This document shows, piece after piece, positions 50,766-59,035 of a DNA stretch of 64,000 nucleotides. Both the position numbers and the translations under genes were made by a program. The number at the start of each line of letters is the position of its first letter. Position 1 is the first letter of the stretch. The notes beneath the pieces were generated by a model that worked only from the letters and a program-made list of their open reading frames with translations, was not told where the DNA came from and made no database searches. Source of the DNA: Streptomyces sp. PsTaAH-137 (GTDB taxonomy: Bacteria > Actinomycetota > Actinomycetes > Streptomycetales > Streptomycetaceae); the NCBI RefSeq assembly GCF_003259365.1, contig NZ_QLLY01000002.1, positions 372,001-436,000 of the forward strand, written 5' to 3'.

Positions 50766-51632
50766 ATGACAAACCCGCTGCACTACACGGCCTTCGCCAC
50801 CAGCCCCGCCGGAGGTAATCCGGCCGGGATCGTCCTGGACGCCTCCGGCCTGGACGACGACACCATGCTGAAGATCGCCGCCGACCTGGGCTACAGCGAA
50901 TCGGCGTTCGTGACCCCGGCCCAGGGAGAGGGACAGGGACAGGGACAGGGCGACAGGACGTACCACCTGCGTTACTTCAGCCCGAAAGCCGAGGTCCCGT
51001 TCTGCGGGCACGCCACCGTGGCGACGGCCGTGGCCCTGGCGGAGCGCCACGGCACGGGCGACTACCTGTTCCACACCCCGGCCGGAGAGGTCCCGGTCAC
51101 CGTGGAGGGCACCCCGGGCAGCCCCCTGCGCGCGACCCTGACGAGCGTCACCCCGCACATCGAGGACGTACGGGACGAGGACGTCACCGAGGCGCTGGCG
51201 GCGCTCGACTGGCCGGCGACCGACCTGGACCCGGCGTTCCCGCCGAGGATCGCCTACGCGGGCGCCCGGCACCTGGTCCTCACCGCGCGCACCCGCGAGC
51301 GCCTGGCGGACCTGGCGTACCACTTCGACCGCCTCGCCGCACTGATGCATCGAGTGGACCTGACCACCGTCCAACTCGCCTGGCGGGAGAGCGAGTTCAC
51401 CTTCCACGTCCGTGACCCGTTCCCCGTGGGCGGCGTCGTCGAGGACCCGGCGACGGGCGCGGCGGCCGCGGCGTTCGGCGCGTACCTGCGCGCGCTCGGC
51501 CTCGTCCCGGCCGCGTCCGTCCTCACCCTGCACCAGGGCGCCGACATGGGCCGCCCCGGCGAGCTGACGGTGACGCTGCGGGAGGGCGACGAGCGGGTGC
51601 GGGTGAGCGGGACGGCGGTCCCGATCGCGTAG
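50766..51632 (+). CDS. PhzF family phenazine biosynthesis-like isomerase
   Basis: A 288-aa full-length PhzF-fold protein. FATSPAGGNPAGIV is the first block, LGYSESAFV carries the catalytic Glu, RYFSPKAEVPFCGHAT is the second block, and EDPATGAAAAAFG lies near the end. Most members are isomerases of uncertain substrate; a phenazine pathway is not present here. An in-frame hexamer repeat GGGACA encodes EGQGQGQGD near residues 54-62, an unusual insertion. A 10-bp GC hairpin terminates the gene. Confidence 0.92.
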   Translation: MTNPLHYTAFATSPAGGNPAGIVLDASGLDDDTMLKIAADLGYSESAFVTPAQGEGQGQGQGDRTYHLRYFSPKAEVPFCGHATVATAVALAERHGTGDYLFHTPAGEVPVTVEGTPGSPLRATLTSVTPHIEDVRDEDVTEALAALDWPATDLDPAFPPRIAYAGARHLVLTARTRERLADLAYHFDRLAALMHRVDLTTVQLAWRESEFTFHVRDPFPVGGVVEDPATGAAAAAFGAYLRALGLVPAASVLTLHQGADMGRPGELTVTLREGDERVRVSGTAVPIA

Positions 51633-51638
51633 CCGCGG

Positions 51639-51670
51639 CGGGCCCGGGCTGATTCAACGTCCCGGGCCCG
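51639..51670 (+). terminator. terminator of PhzF-family gene
   Basis: CGGGCCCGGG (51639-51648) pairs with CCCGGGCCCG (51661-51670) through a 12-nt loop, 7 bp after the stop codon. Confidence 0.8.
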
Positions 51671-51795
51671 GGTCGACGCGGCCGGTGCCGAGCCGGTTCG
51701 GTGAAGCCGTCAGGGTCCTGCTGAAGGTGTCCATGCGCCGGGACGCCAGGAGTTGAAGCGCGCACGAGGTCAACAGGCTCGGGACGGCGCAGTGT

Positions 51796-52119
51796 TCAGT
51801 CCTGGCCGGTCTCGAAGCGGGCGACCTTGCCGTTCTCCACCTGGAACGTCCAGCGGGTGCGCATCTCGCCCCAGGTGTCGTTGGAGTACCGGGCGACGAG
51901 GCCGCGGCCCTGGGCCGTCTCCTTCTCGACCTCCATGTGGCCGTGCGAGTCGAAGATCTCGCGGTCGGTCCACTCGTCGAGGTTCCGGTCGCTGCCGTCG
52001 TCGGCCATGGTGGCGCCGGGGGCGAGCACCGCGCGGAAGGCGTCCTTGTCGTGGGCGTTCAGCGCCGTGACGAAGGCGCGGACCGCCGGGTCACTGAGTT
52101 TCGCGGTCTGGATGGGCAT
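51796..52119 (-). CDS. SnoaL-like / NTF2-fold protein
   Basis: A 107-aa protein of the nuclear-transport-factor-2-like fold. VRAFVTALNAHDKDAFRAVL is the typical first helix, followed by DEWTDREIF and the RTRWTFQVENGKVARFETGQ strands. This fold is used by polyketide cyclases, isomerases and stress-related proteins; no catalytic set can be named here. It starts at the ATG at 52119 (MPIQTAK), 90 bp from the divergent DoxX gene. Confidence 0.85.
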   Translation of the reverse strand: MPIQTAKLSDPAVRAFVTALNAHDKDAFRAVLAPGATMADDGSDRNLDEWTDREIFDSHGHMEVEKETAQGRGLVARYSNDTWGEMRTRWTFQVENGKVARFETGQD

Positions 52120-52209
52120 GCGGTCAGCGTTGCACCGGGCGGTGGGGGCCGCCACCCGAACGGGCCCGGCCACCGGGTGCCGGGCGCTCCCCGGGCCGAC
52201 GGTGGAACC

Positions 52210-52755
52210 ATGAAGACCACCTGCATACGTTCCCGGCGTTCCTGTCCCGACCGCACCGGCCTCGGGCTGCTCGCGCTGCGCGCGGGCACCGGCGGGGTGC
52301 TCCTCGCGCACGGCGCGCAGAAACTGCTCGGCTGGTTCGGCGGCGGCGGGGTCTCCGGCACGGCCGCCGCGATGGACTCCATGGGGTTCACCCCCGCCAA
52401 GGCGAGCGCGCTGGCCGCCGGGATCGGCGAGGTGGGCGGCGGCACGCTGCTCGCGCTGGGCCTCGCGACCCCGGTGGGCGGTGCCGCAGCGGCCGGGACC
52501 ATGGTGGCGGCCTCCGCCGTGCACGCCCCGAACGGCTTCTTCGCGATGAACGGCGGCTACGAGTACGCGGCCTTCCTGGGCTTCGTCGCCGCGGGCCTCG
52601 CGGTGACCGGACCCGGCAGCTACTCCCTCGACCACGCGCTCGGCCATGTCCTCGACCGGCACTGGATGGTGCCCGCGGCGCTGGTCGGGGCGGGGGCGGC
52701 GGCGCTCGCCGTGGTCGGCTCGCGCAACAAGCGGGTCAAGGAGCAGGAGGCGTAG
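52210..52755 (+). CDS. DoxX family membrane protein
   Basis: A 181-aa membrane protein with four predicted segments (about 20-40, 72-92, 98-118 and 144-165). LRAGTGGVLLAHGAQKLLGWFGG is the family start. DoxX-like proteins associate with quinone or thiol redox systems in actinobacteria (the mycobacterial DoxX-SodA-SseA complex is one case). The C-terminus is basic (SRNKRVKEQEA). GGTGGA lies just before the ATG. The MazG-MOSC gene follows after 37 bp and could be co-transcribed. Confidence 0.9.
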   Translation: MKTTCIRSRRSCPDRTGLGLLALRAGTGGVLLAHGAQKLLGWFGGGGVSGTAAAMDSMGFTPAKASALAAGIGEVGGGTLLALGLATPVGGAAAAGTMVAASAVHAPNGFFAMNGGYEYAAFLGFVAAGLAVTGPGSYSLDHALGHVLDRHWMVPAALVGAGAAALAVVGSRNKRVKEQEA

Positions 52756-52792
52756 CACCTCCTTCTCCCTCTGCTCTCTAGACTCGGCGTCC

Positions 52793-53710
52793 ATGACGAC
52801 GAGCGACACCGGCCGCCCGGCCACCGACCCGGACACCGAGCTGTGGATCACCGTCGACCGGCTCCGCGCCTGGCTCGACGCGAGCAATCGGCAGCCTTCC
52901 CGTGAGGCGCTGCTGCTGCGGGTGCTGAAGCTGTCGGAGGAGGTCGGCGAGGTCGCCGAGGCGGTGATCGGGGCCGTCGGCCAGAACCCGCGCAAGGGCG
53001 TCAGCCACACCTGGCAGGACGTCGAGTCGGAGCTGTGCGACGTCATCGTGACGGCGCTCGTGGCCCTCGGCACGCTCACCCCCGACGCCCGGTCCGCCCT
53101 CACCGCCCACGTGGCGAAGCTGGCGGAGCGCTCACTGAGCACCGAGGGCACCGTCACCGGCGGCCTCGTCTCGGCGGTGAGCAGCAATGCCACGTACTCC
53201 TTCACGAAGCCGAACCGCGAGAGCATCACGCTTCTCGCGGGCCTCGGCGTCGAGGGCGATGTGCACGCCGGGGTCACGGTCAAGCACCGGTCCCGCGTCG
53301 CCCAGGACCCCACCCAGCCGAACCTGCGCCAAGTCCACCTCATCCACGAGGAGTTGTTCACGGAGCTGGCGGCCCAGGGGCACCAGGTGCGCCCCGGCGA
53401 ACTCGGCGAGAACGTCACCACGCGCGGCATCGACCTCCTCGCCCTGCCCACCGGCACCCTGCTGCGGTTCGGTGACGGCGACGACGGCGCGGTCGTCGAG
53501 GTCACGGGGCTGCGCAACCCCTGCCTCCAGATCGACGCCTTCCAGGACGGCCTGCTGAAGCGGGTCGTGGGCCGGGACCCCGGCACCGGGGAGATCGTCC
53601 GCAAGGCCGGCGTCATGAGCGTCGTACGGGAGGGCGGGACGGTACGGCCCGGAGACGCCGTGCACGTGGAGCTGCCCGCGCTGCCGCACCGGCCCCTGGA
53701 GCGGGTGTGA
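52793..53710 (+). CDS. MazG-like pyrophosphohydrolase fused to MOSC domain
   Basis: A 305-aa protein. Residues 1-110 resemble the MazG-like nucleotide pyrophosphohydrolases: LKLSEEVGEVAEAVIGA and ESELCDVIVTALVAL carry the ExxE and ExxD metal sites. Residues about 125-300 are a MOSC domain: SSNATYSFTKPNRESITLL, GVEGDVHAG, NLRQVHLIHEELF and a single cysteine in TGLRNPCLQID, the family's sulfur-carrier Cys. The two are normally separate proteins; here they run without a stop. I found no clean start codon with a ribosome site at the junction, so the fusion looks real. Confidence 0.85.
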   Translation: MTTSDTGRPATDPDTELWITVDRLRAWLDASNRQPSREALLLRVLKLSEEVGEVAEAVIGAVGQNPRKGVSHTWQDVESELCDVIVTALVALGTLTPDARSALTAHVAKLAERSLSTEGTVTGGLVSAVSSNATYSFTKPNRESITLLAGLGVEGDVHAGVTVKHRSRVAQDPTQPNLRQVHLIHEELFTELAAQGHQVRPGELGENVTTRGIDLLALPTGTLLRFGDGDDGAVVEVTGLRNPCLQIDAFQDGLLKRVVGRDPGTGEIVRKAGVMSVVREGGTVRPGDAVHVELPALPHRPLERV

Positions 53711-53755
53711 CCGGCGGGTGCGGGGCGCCGTAGGTGAACGGCTACCATCGCCGCC

Positions 53756-54661
53756 ATGACAGACAGGCACCGAATCCCCGAACTTCCGCGCTTGGGCGTG
53801 GCCATCGTCACCATGGGCAACCGCCCCAAGGACGTGGACGCGCTGCTGGATTCGGTGGCCATGCAGGACGCTCCCCCGGTGCGCGTCGTCATGATCGGCA
53901 ACGGCACGGTGCTGCCTGCTTACACCGGCTACCCCTTCGAGGTCACGACGGTCGAACTCGACGACAACCTCGGCTGCCCGGGCGGCCGTAACGTCGCGCT
54001 CGCCCGGCTCCGTGAGTTCGGCGACGTGGACGTGGCCGTCGAACTCGACGATGACGGACTGCTCGTGGCCGCCGATGTCTTCTCCACGATCCAGCGCCTG
54101 TACGCGGACGATGCGCGGCTCGGCGTCGTGGGGTTCCGCATCGCGGACGAGCACGGCGAGACGCAGCGCCGTCATGTGCCGCGGCTGCGCGCCAAGGACC
54201 CGATGCGGCGCGGCCTCGTGACCGCGTTCCTGGGCGGCGGGCACGCCTTCTCGATGGAGATGCTCGCCGAGACGGGCGACTGGCCCGCCGACTTCTTCTT
54301 CACGCACGAGGAGACGGACCTGGCGTGGCGGGCGCTCGACGCCGGCTGGAAGGTCCTCTACGAGCCGTCGCTGCTGCTCCAGCACCCGAAGACGTCCCCG
54401 GCGCGGCACGCGGTCTACCACCGGATGACCGCCCGCAACCGGGTCTGGCTGGCCCGCCGCCGCCTGCCGCTCCTGCTGATCCCCGTGTACCTGGGCGTCT
54501 GGACGGCGATCACCCTGCTGCGGACCCGCTCGCTCGGCGGGCTGCGCGCGTGGGCGGCCGGTTTCGTGGAGGGCGTGCGCACACCGGCCGGTGAGCGCCG
54601 CCCGATGAAGTGGCGCACGGTCCGGCACATGACCCGCCTCGGCCGCCCCCCGCTGATCTGA
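53756..54661 (+). CDS. family 2 glycosyltransferase
   Basis: A 301-aa GT-A glycosyltransferase. VAIVTMGNRP starts the nucleotide-binding core, DDNLGCPGGRN is the GT2 motif, ELDDDG holds the DxD metal site and THEETDLAWRALD the catalytic ED. A C-terminal hydrophobic helix (about 238-258) may place it at the membrane. It likely transfers a sugar to a lipid or wall polymer; the substrate is not evident. TACCAT about 10 bp before the ATG suggests a leaderless mRNA. It ends at a repeat element. Confidence 0.9.
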   Translation: MTDRHRIPELPRLGVAIVTMGNRPKDVDALLDSVAMQDAPPVRVVMIGNGTVLPAYTGYPFEVTTVELDDNLGCPGGRNVALARLREFGDVDVAVELDDDGLLVAADVFSTIQRLYADDARLGVVGFRIADEHGETQRRHVPRLRAKDPMRRGLVTAFLGGGHAFSMEMLAETGDWPADFFFTHEETDLAWRALDAGWKVLYEPSLLLQHPKTSPARHAVYHRMTARNRVWLARRRLPLLLIPVYLGVWTAITLLRTRSLGGLRAWAAGFVEGVRTPAGERRPMKWRTVRHMTRLGRPPLI

Positions 54662-54833
54662 CCCGGCCGCGCTGACCGATCGCGCAGTTCCCCGCGCCCC
54701 TGAGGCAGGCGCTTCGCGCCGCCTCCCCTGAGGCTGCGCTCCGCGCGCCTCTTTTGATGAGATGGCGCACGAAGTGCGCATCTCAGGGGCGCGGGGAACT
54801 GCGCGGCCAGCCCCCACCGGCCGTCAGCCGAAC
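54662..54833. repeat. palindromic repeat element F
   Basis: The core GCGCAGTTCCCCGCGCCCCT at 54682-54701 pairs with 54785-54804. The nested GAGATG...CATCTC hairpin is at 54759-54785. The right arm extends through GGCCAGCCCCCACCGGCC, but the left outer arm is worn. It lies between convergent genes. Confidence 0.9.
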
Positions 54834-54845
54834 GGCAACCCGGGA

Positions 54846-56378
54846 TCAGCCCTGCTGAGCGCGCCGCCGCCGAGTGGCGAACACCGTACCCGCACCCGCG
54901 GCCACGACCAGCGCGGCAGCCGCGGCCAGCGGACCGGCCGGGACATCGGCACCGGTGGAGGCCAGAGAGCCGCCGATGGTCGAGCCGGTCGTGCCGGTGC
55001 CACCGGTGGTGCCCGCGCCACCGGAGGCACTGCCCGAAGTACCGCCGGACGTACCGCCGTTGGAGCCACCGGAACCGCCCGGCAGCGCAGCGCCCTCGTC
55101 GAGGGAGACCGCGGCCGTGACCGGGTCGAGCGCGGCGCCCGCCTCGTAGAACCCGCCGAACGCCTTGGCGCCGTCGGCGGTGAGGGTGGCGGCGGCGCCG
55201 TCGAGCTCGACGATGTCGTCCTTGGCGGTGAGGTCGCCGGAGCCGAGCTTCAGGGTGGCGACGGTCAGGTCGTCGTACGTGGTGACCTTGCCGGACTCCC
55301 GGTCCTTGCTGGAGACGTCGGCGACGAGCTTGCCGGAGGTGCCCTTCGCCGTCACGTGCAGATCGCTGAACTGCAGGTCGAGGGCGTAGGCGCCGTCCTC
55401 CTCGTGGCCGAGGAAGCGGACCTTGCCGGCGAACTTGGCGTCGAGGGACTTGGCGTCGGCGTCGTAGCTGCCGCTCGCGTCGCCGAACCGGTAGACGGAG
55501 CCGTTCTTCGCGGCGCCGCCGCTCAGTTCGACCTTGCCGCCCGCGATGGGTCCGGTGATGTACGTACGGAAGGACTCCTTGACGCCCCAGTCCAGGTTGC
55601 CGTCGACGACCTCGCCGGAGACCGCGTCGGCGGGCTTCGTGGTCGTGGACGCGCTCGGCGACGGGGAGTTGGAGCCGCCGGTCGACGGGGACGGCGAGGT
55701 GGTCGCCGTCTCCGTCGGGGTCGCCTCCGGGGTCTTGGTGGGCGTCGGCGAGGAGGTGGACGGGGAGGCGGCCATGACGGTCAGCGTCGCCGCGTCGAGC
55801 GCGGTGCCCTCCTTGTACATGCCGTTGAAGGCCGCGGCGCCGTCGGCGGTCAGCGTCGCCGGGATGTCCTTGAAGGTCATCGCGCCACCGGCACCCTGGC
55901 CGGGCCTGACAGCGGAGAGGTCGAGGGTGGCGAACTCGATGTCGTCCTGGACGGTGCCGTTGAGGGAGACGTCGGCGTCGATGTGACCGGTGGTGCCGGA
56001 CGTCACGACCTTCACGTCGCTGATCTTGATGTCGAAGCCGTGCGCCTTCGAGGCGAAGCGGACGGCGCCCTTGAAGGCGGTGTCGGTGCCGTGCGTCGTC
56101 GTGTCGTAGCTGCCGGTGCCGTCGGTGAAGGTGAACGCGCCGTTGTCGGCGGCCTGCGTGGCGCCGTCGGTGGCCTCGATCGACCCGGCGGCGATCCCGG
56201 TGACGTACTTGCGGAAGGACTCCTTGACGCCCCAGTCGAGCGTGCCGTTCTTCAACTCGATGCCGGACGAGGAGCCTTCGGCGGCGACGGCGGGCAGGGC
56301 GAGGGCGCCGGCCCCGAGCGCGACGACGGTGGCCGTGGCGGCGGCGAGGGCTATCGGGTGTCTGGCGATGCGTGCCAT
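54846..56378 (-). CDS. htaA: HtaA-domain heme-binding surface protein with LAXTG anchor
   Basis: A 510-aa exported protein with a signal peptide (about 1-33) and two HtaA domains (about 40-200 and 258-430), each beginning with LDWGVKESFR and a YxTG segment; the domains bind heme. A Ser/Thr/Pro linker (210-250) joins them. The C-terminus has LASTG, a hydrophobic helix and RRRR: a cell-wall sorting signal of the LAXTG class cut by Streptomyces class E sortases. It probably captures heme at the cell wall and passes it to the next HtaA protein and HmuT. It is second in the operon, 85 bp after its partner; expression depends on the iron box at 57916. Confidence 0.93.
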   Translation of the reverse strand: MARIARHPIALAAATATVVALGAGALALPAVAAEGSSSGIELKNGTLDWGVKESFRKYVTGIAAGSIEATDGATQAADNGAFTFTDGTGSYDTTTHGTDTAFKGAVRFASKAHGFDIKISDVKVVTSGTTGHIDADVSLNGTVQDDIEFATLDLSAVRPGQGAGGAMTFKDIPATLTADGAAAFNGMYKEGTALDAATLTVMAASPSTSSPTPTKTPEATPTETATTSPSPSTGGSNSPSPSASTTTKPADAVSGEVVDGNLDWGVKESFRTYITGPIAGGKVELSGGAAKNGSVYRFGDASGSYDADAKSLDAKFAGKVRFLGHEEDGAYALDLQFSDLHVTAKGTSGKLVADVSSKDRESGKVTTYDDLTVATLKLGSGDLTAKDDIVELDGAAATLTADGAKAFGGFYEAGAALDPVTAAVSLDEGAALPGGSGGSNGGTSGGTSGSASGGAGTTGGTGTTGSTIGGSLASTGADVPAGPLAAAAALVVAAGAGTVFATRRRRAQQG

Positions 56379-56463
56379 GGGGGTGGTTCCTCCTTGGTGT
56401 GGATCATGTTCTGGGTGGGCCGTCGAGGGTGGACGGCCGCTGGGGAGAGGGAAGTTGAGGGGG

Positions 56464-57876
56464 CTAGCGCCGGGCTGCGCGACCGCGGCGGATCAGCAGG
56501 CCCGCGGCGGCCGCCAGGACGACCACGACGGCGGCGACGATCCCGGCGACCGCTCCCCGGGACAGGCCCGCGTCGGTCTCGGCCGCGGCCGGTTCGGCGG
56601 CCCGCGACGCCTTCGCCTTGGCGGTGGGCGTCGGCGACGCCGAGCTGCCGAGGTCGGGCAGGGCCGGGAGGCTCGCGTCGGCGTCGAGGGCTACGGCCAG
56701 GGAGACGGGGTCCATGGCGGTGCCCTTCTTGTACATCCCGCCGAACGCCTTCGCTCCGGCGGCGGTGAGCACGGCCGGGGCCTCACTGACGGCCACGAGC
56801 CCGTCCTCGGCCTTGAGTTCACCGGTCTTGAACGTCACGAGCGCGGCGTCCTCGGCGGTCTTGCCGTCGCTGGTCGTGTCGGCGCGCAGGGTGCCCTTGC
56901 CGTCGGCGACGGTGACGCTCACGTTTGCGAGCTTCAGGTCGAGGCCGTGCTCGCCGGTGAAGCGGACGGACCCGTCGAACGCGGCCTTCAGGGACTGCTT
57001 CTTCTTGTCGTACGTGCCCGAGCCCTCGGGGAAGCGGAACAGCGCGCCGCCGTCCTGCGCCCCGTCGCCGAGGGTCCACTCGCCCTGGGCGATGTCCCCG
57101 GTGACGTACTCGCGGAAGGTGCGCCGCACGCCCCAGTCGACAGCTCCGTCGTGCAGTTTCCCGGTGGCGTCCTGCTTCGCCTTCTTCGCCTTCTCCTTCT
57201 TCGACTCGGCCTTCTTCGTGGCCGTGGCCGACGGCTCGGCCTTCTGGGGCGCGACGTCCGCGGACAGGCTCACCGGGTCGAGCGCGGTGCCCGCCGTGTA
57301 GTACCCGGCGAAGGACTGCGCACCCTGTGAAGTGAGCGTGGCGGGAAGGTTGTTGAGGGCCACGGCGTTCCCGTCGCCCTTCATGTTGATCCCGCCCAGG
57401 GAGAGGGAGGCGAAGGGCACCTGGCGGGACGACGTGACCGCCCCGGTGCCCTTCGCCTTGCTCACGACATCGACGTACAGCGTCCCGGAGCCGCCCGCGA
57501 TGCGGACGGTCGGGTTGCTGATGGTCATGTCGAGTTCGTACGTCCCGTTGGACTTCTTGTGGCCGACGAAGTGCACGCCGCCGGAGAAGGAGGACGAGAA
57601 GGCGCCGGACGACCCGTCGTACGAGCCGCGCGCCGAGTGGAAGCGGAACTGGCTGGCGCCGACCGTGGCCGCGCCGCCCGTCAGCGAGTAGGAGCCCTGC
57701 GCGATGGGCCCGGTGATGTAGCTCTGGAAGGACGCCTTCACGCCCCAGTCGAGCCGGCCGCCCTGCACGGTGCGGGCCGCGGCGTGCGCGCCCGCGACCG
57801 GGAGCAGGGCGCCGAGCAGCGCGGTGAACAGGGTGACGGCAAGGACGCGGAGACGTATCCGGGCGCGTCGGGGCAT
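56464..57876 (-). CDS. HtaA-domain heme-binding membrane-anchored protein
   Basis: A 470-aa protein with a signal peptide (1-32), two HtaA domains (about 36-205 and 242-400; starts GRLDWGVKASFQ and VDWGVRRTFRE), a lysine-rich linker (215-235) and a C-terminal membrane helix (about 440-463) with a basic tail. It lacks an LPXTG or LAXTG motif, unlike its neighbour, so it stays in the membrane. This fits a relay in which wall-bound HtaA passes heme inward to this protein and then HmuT. The iron box is 40-58 bp before the start codon. Confidence 0.93.
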   Translation of the reverse strand: MPRRARIRLRVLAVTLFTALLGALLPVAGAHAAARTVQGGRLDWGVKASFQSYITGPIAQGSYSLTGGAATVGASQFRFHSARGSYDGSSGAFSSSFSGGVHFVGHKKSNGTYELDMTISNPTVRIAGGSGTLYVDVVSKAKGTGAVTSSRQVPFASLSLGGINMKGDGNAVALNNLPATLTSQGAQSFAGYYTAGTALDPVSLSADVAPQKAEPSATATKKAESKKEKAKKAKQDATGKLHDGAVDWGVRRTFREYVTGDIAQGEWTLGDGAQDGGALFRFPEGSGTYDKKKQSLKAAFDGSVRFTGEHGLDLKLANVSVTVADGKGTLRADTTSDGKTAEDAALVTFKTGELKAEDGLVAVSEAPAVLTAAGAKAFGGMYKKGTAMDPVSLAVALDADASLPALPDLGSSASPTPTAKAKASRAAEPAAAETDAGLSRGAVAGIVAAVVVVLAAAAGLLIRRGRAARR

Positions 57877-57915
57877 GGCTCTTCCTCCGGGTGACCGTCA
57901 CCAGACCCTGGCGAC

Positions 57916-57934
57916 TTAGGTAAGGCTAACCTAA
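57916..57934. promoter_or_regulatory. iron box shared by htaA and hmuTUV operons
   Basis: TTAGGTAAGGCTAACCTAA is an almost perfect 19-bp DmdR1/IdeR palindrome in the 111-bp divergent promoter, 40 bp from one start and 54 bp from the other. Confidence 0.9.
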
Positions 57935-57987
57935 ACTATGATCGCCTTTGTCAACAGCCCCTCCGACCACGACAGGACGGTGTCCGC

Positions 57988-59034
57988 GTGTCCACGCACG
58001 GCGCCCTCGCGCACTCCCCCCGACGGACGGGGGTGCTGATCTCCGTACTGCTCCTGGCGCTCGCGCTGCTCGCCACCGCCTGCTCGGGCACCACCACCAA
58101 GACCACCGCGGGTCCACGGACCACCGCGAAGGCGGCGACGGCGAACCGCGTCGAGCCGCTCAGCCCCTCCCCCACGCCGAAGCTGCCCGCCACGGTCGAC
58201 TCGGCCGACGGCAAGCGGGTCACCGTGCGCGAGGCCGACCGGATCGTGCCGCTCTCCGGCAGCCTGAGCGAGCTGGTGTTCACGCTCGGGCTCGGCGGGC
58301 ACGTGGTCGCGCGCGACATCACGGCCACGTTCACGCAGGCGGAGAAGCTGCCGGTGGTCACCCGCAACCACGACGTGTCCGCCGAGAGCGTGCTGTCCCT
58401 GAAGCCGGACCTGGTGCTGGCCGAGACCACGAGCGGGCCCGCCGAGGCCATGCAGCAGATCCGCGACGCGGGCATCCCGGTCGTCGTGATCGGCCCGGCG
58501 AAGGGCCTGTCCGACGTCGGCACCCGCATCCAGGCCGTCGCGGACACCCTCGGCGTCCCGGCCGCGGGCAAGGAGCTGACCCGGCGCTCCGAGGACCGGA
58601 TCGACGCCGTGCGCAGGACGATCCCGAAGCCGAAGAGCGAGAAGGACCGGCCGCGGGTCGCCTTCCTCTACCTGCGCGGCTCGGCCTCCGTCTACCTCCT
58701 CGGCGGCAAGGAGTCGGGCGCCGGCTCACTCCTGGAGGCGGCGGGCGCGGTCGACGCGGGCGCTGCCTCGGGCCTGAAGAAGGACTTCACCGCGATCACC
58801 AGCGAGGCGCTGGCGAAGGCGGCACCGGACGCGATCCTCGTCATGAGCAAGGGACTTGAGTCCGTCGGCGGGATCGACGGCATGGTGAAGATCCCGGGCG
58901 TCGCCGAGACCCCGGCGGGCGTGGACCGCAGGGTCGTCTCGGTCGAGGACGGCGTCCTGCTCAACTACGGCCCCCGCACCGACCAGGTGCTGCGCTCGAT
59001 CGTGAAGCAGCTCTACGCGACGGACGGTCCCTGA
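57988..59034 (+). CDS. hmuT: heme ABC transporter substrate-binding lipoprotein HmuT
   Basis: A 348-aa lipoprotein with lipobox LATAC (Cys32) and a type III periplasmic-binding-protein fold (about 80-345). RIVPLSGSLSELVFTLGLG and PDLVLAETTSGP are family blocks, and RNHDVSAESVLSLKPD includes a likely heme-ligand His. It accepts heme from the HtaA proteins and delivers it to HmuUV. GTG start. It leads the hmuTUV operon, with one base between it and hmuU, and is controlled by the iron box at 57916. Confidence 0.95.
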   Translation: MSTHGALAHSPRRTGVLISVLLLALALLATACSGTTTKTTAGPRTTAKAATANRVEPLSPSPTPKLPATVDSADGKRVTVREADRIVPLSGSLSELVFTLGLGGHVVARDITATFTQAEKLPVVTRNHDVSAESVLSLKPDLVLAETTSGPAEAMQQIRDAGIPVVVIGPAKGLSDVGTRIQAVADTLGVPAAGKELTRRSEDRIDAVRRTIPKPKSEKDRPRVAFLYLRGSASVYLLGGKESGAGSLLEAAGAVDAGAASGLKKDFTAITSEALAKAAPDAILVMSKGLESVGGIDGMVKIPGVAETPAGVDRRVVSVEDGVLLNYGPRTDQVLRSIVKQLYATDGP

Positions 59035-59035
59035 G

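Noticed and set aside
53110..53190. Separate start for the MOSC part of the MazG-MOSC protein
   Set aside because: The only internal GTG (SAVSSNA) has no ribosome site and would cut into the first conserved block; a single fused gene fits better.
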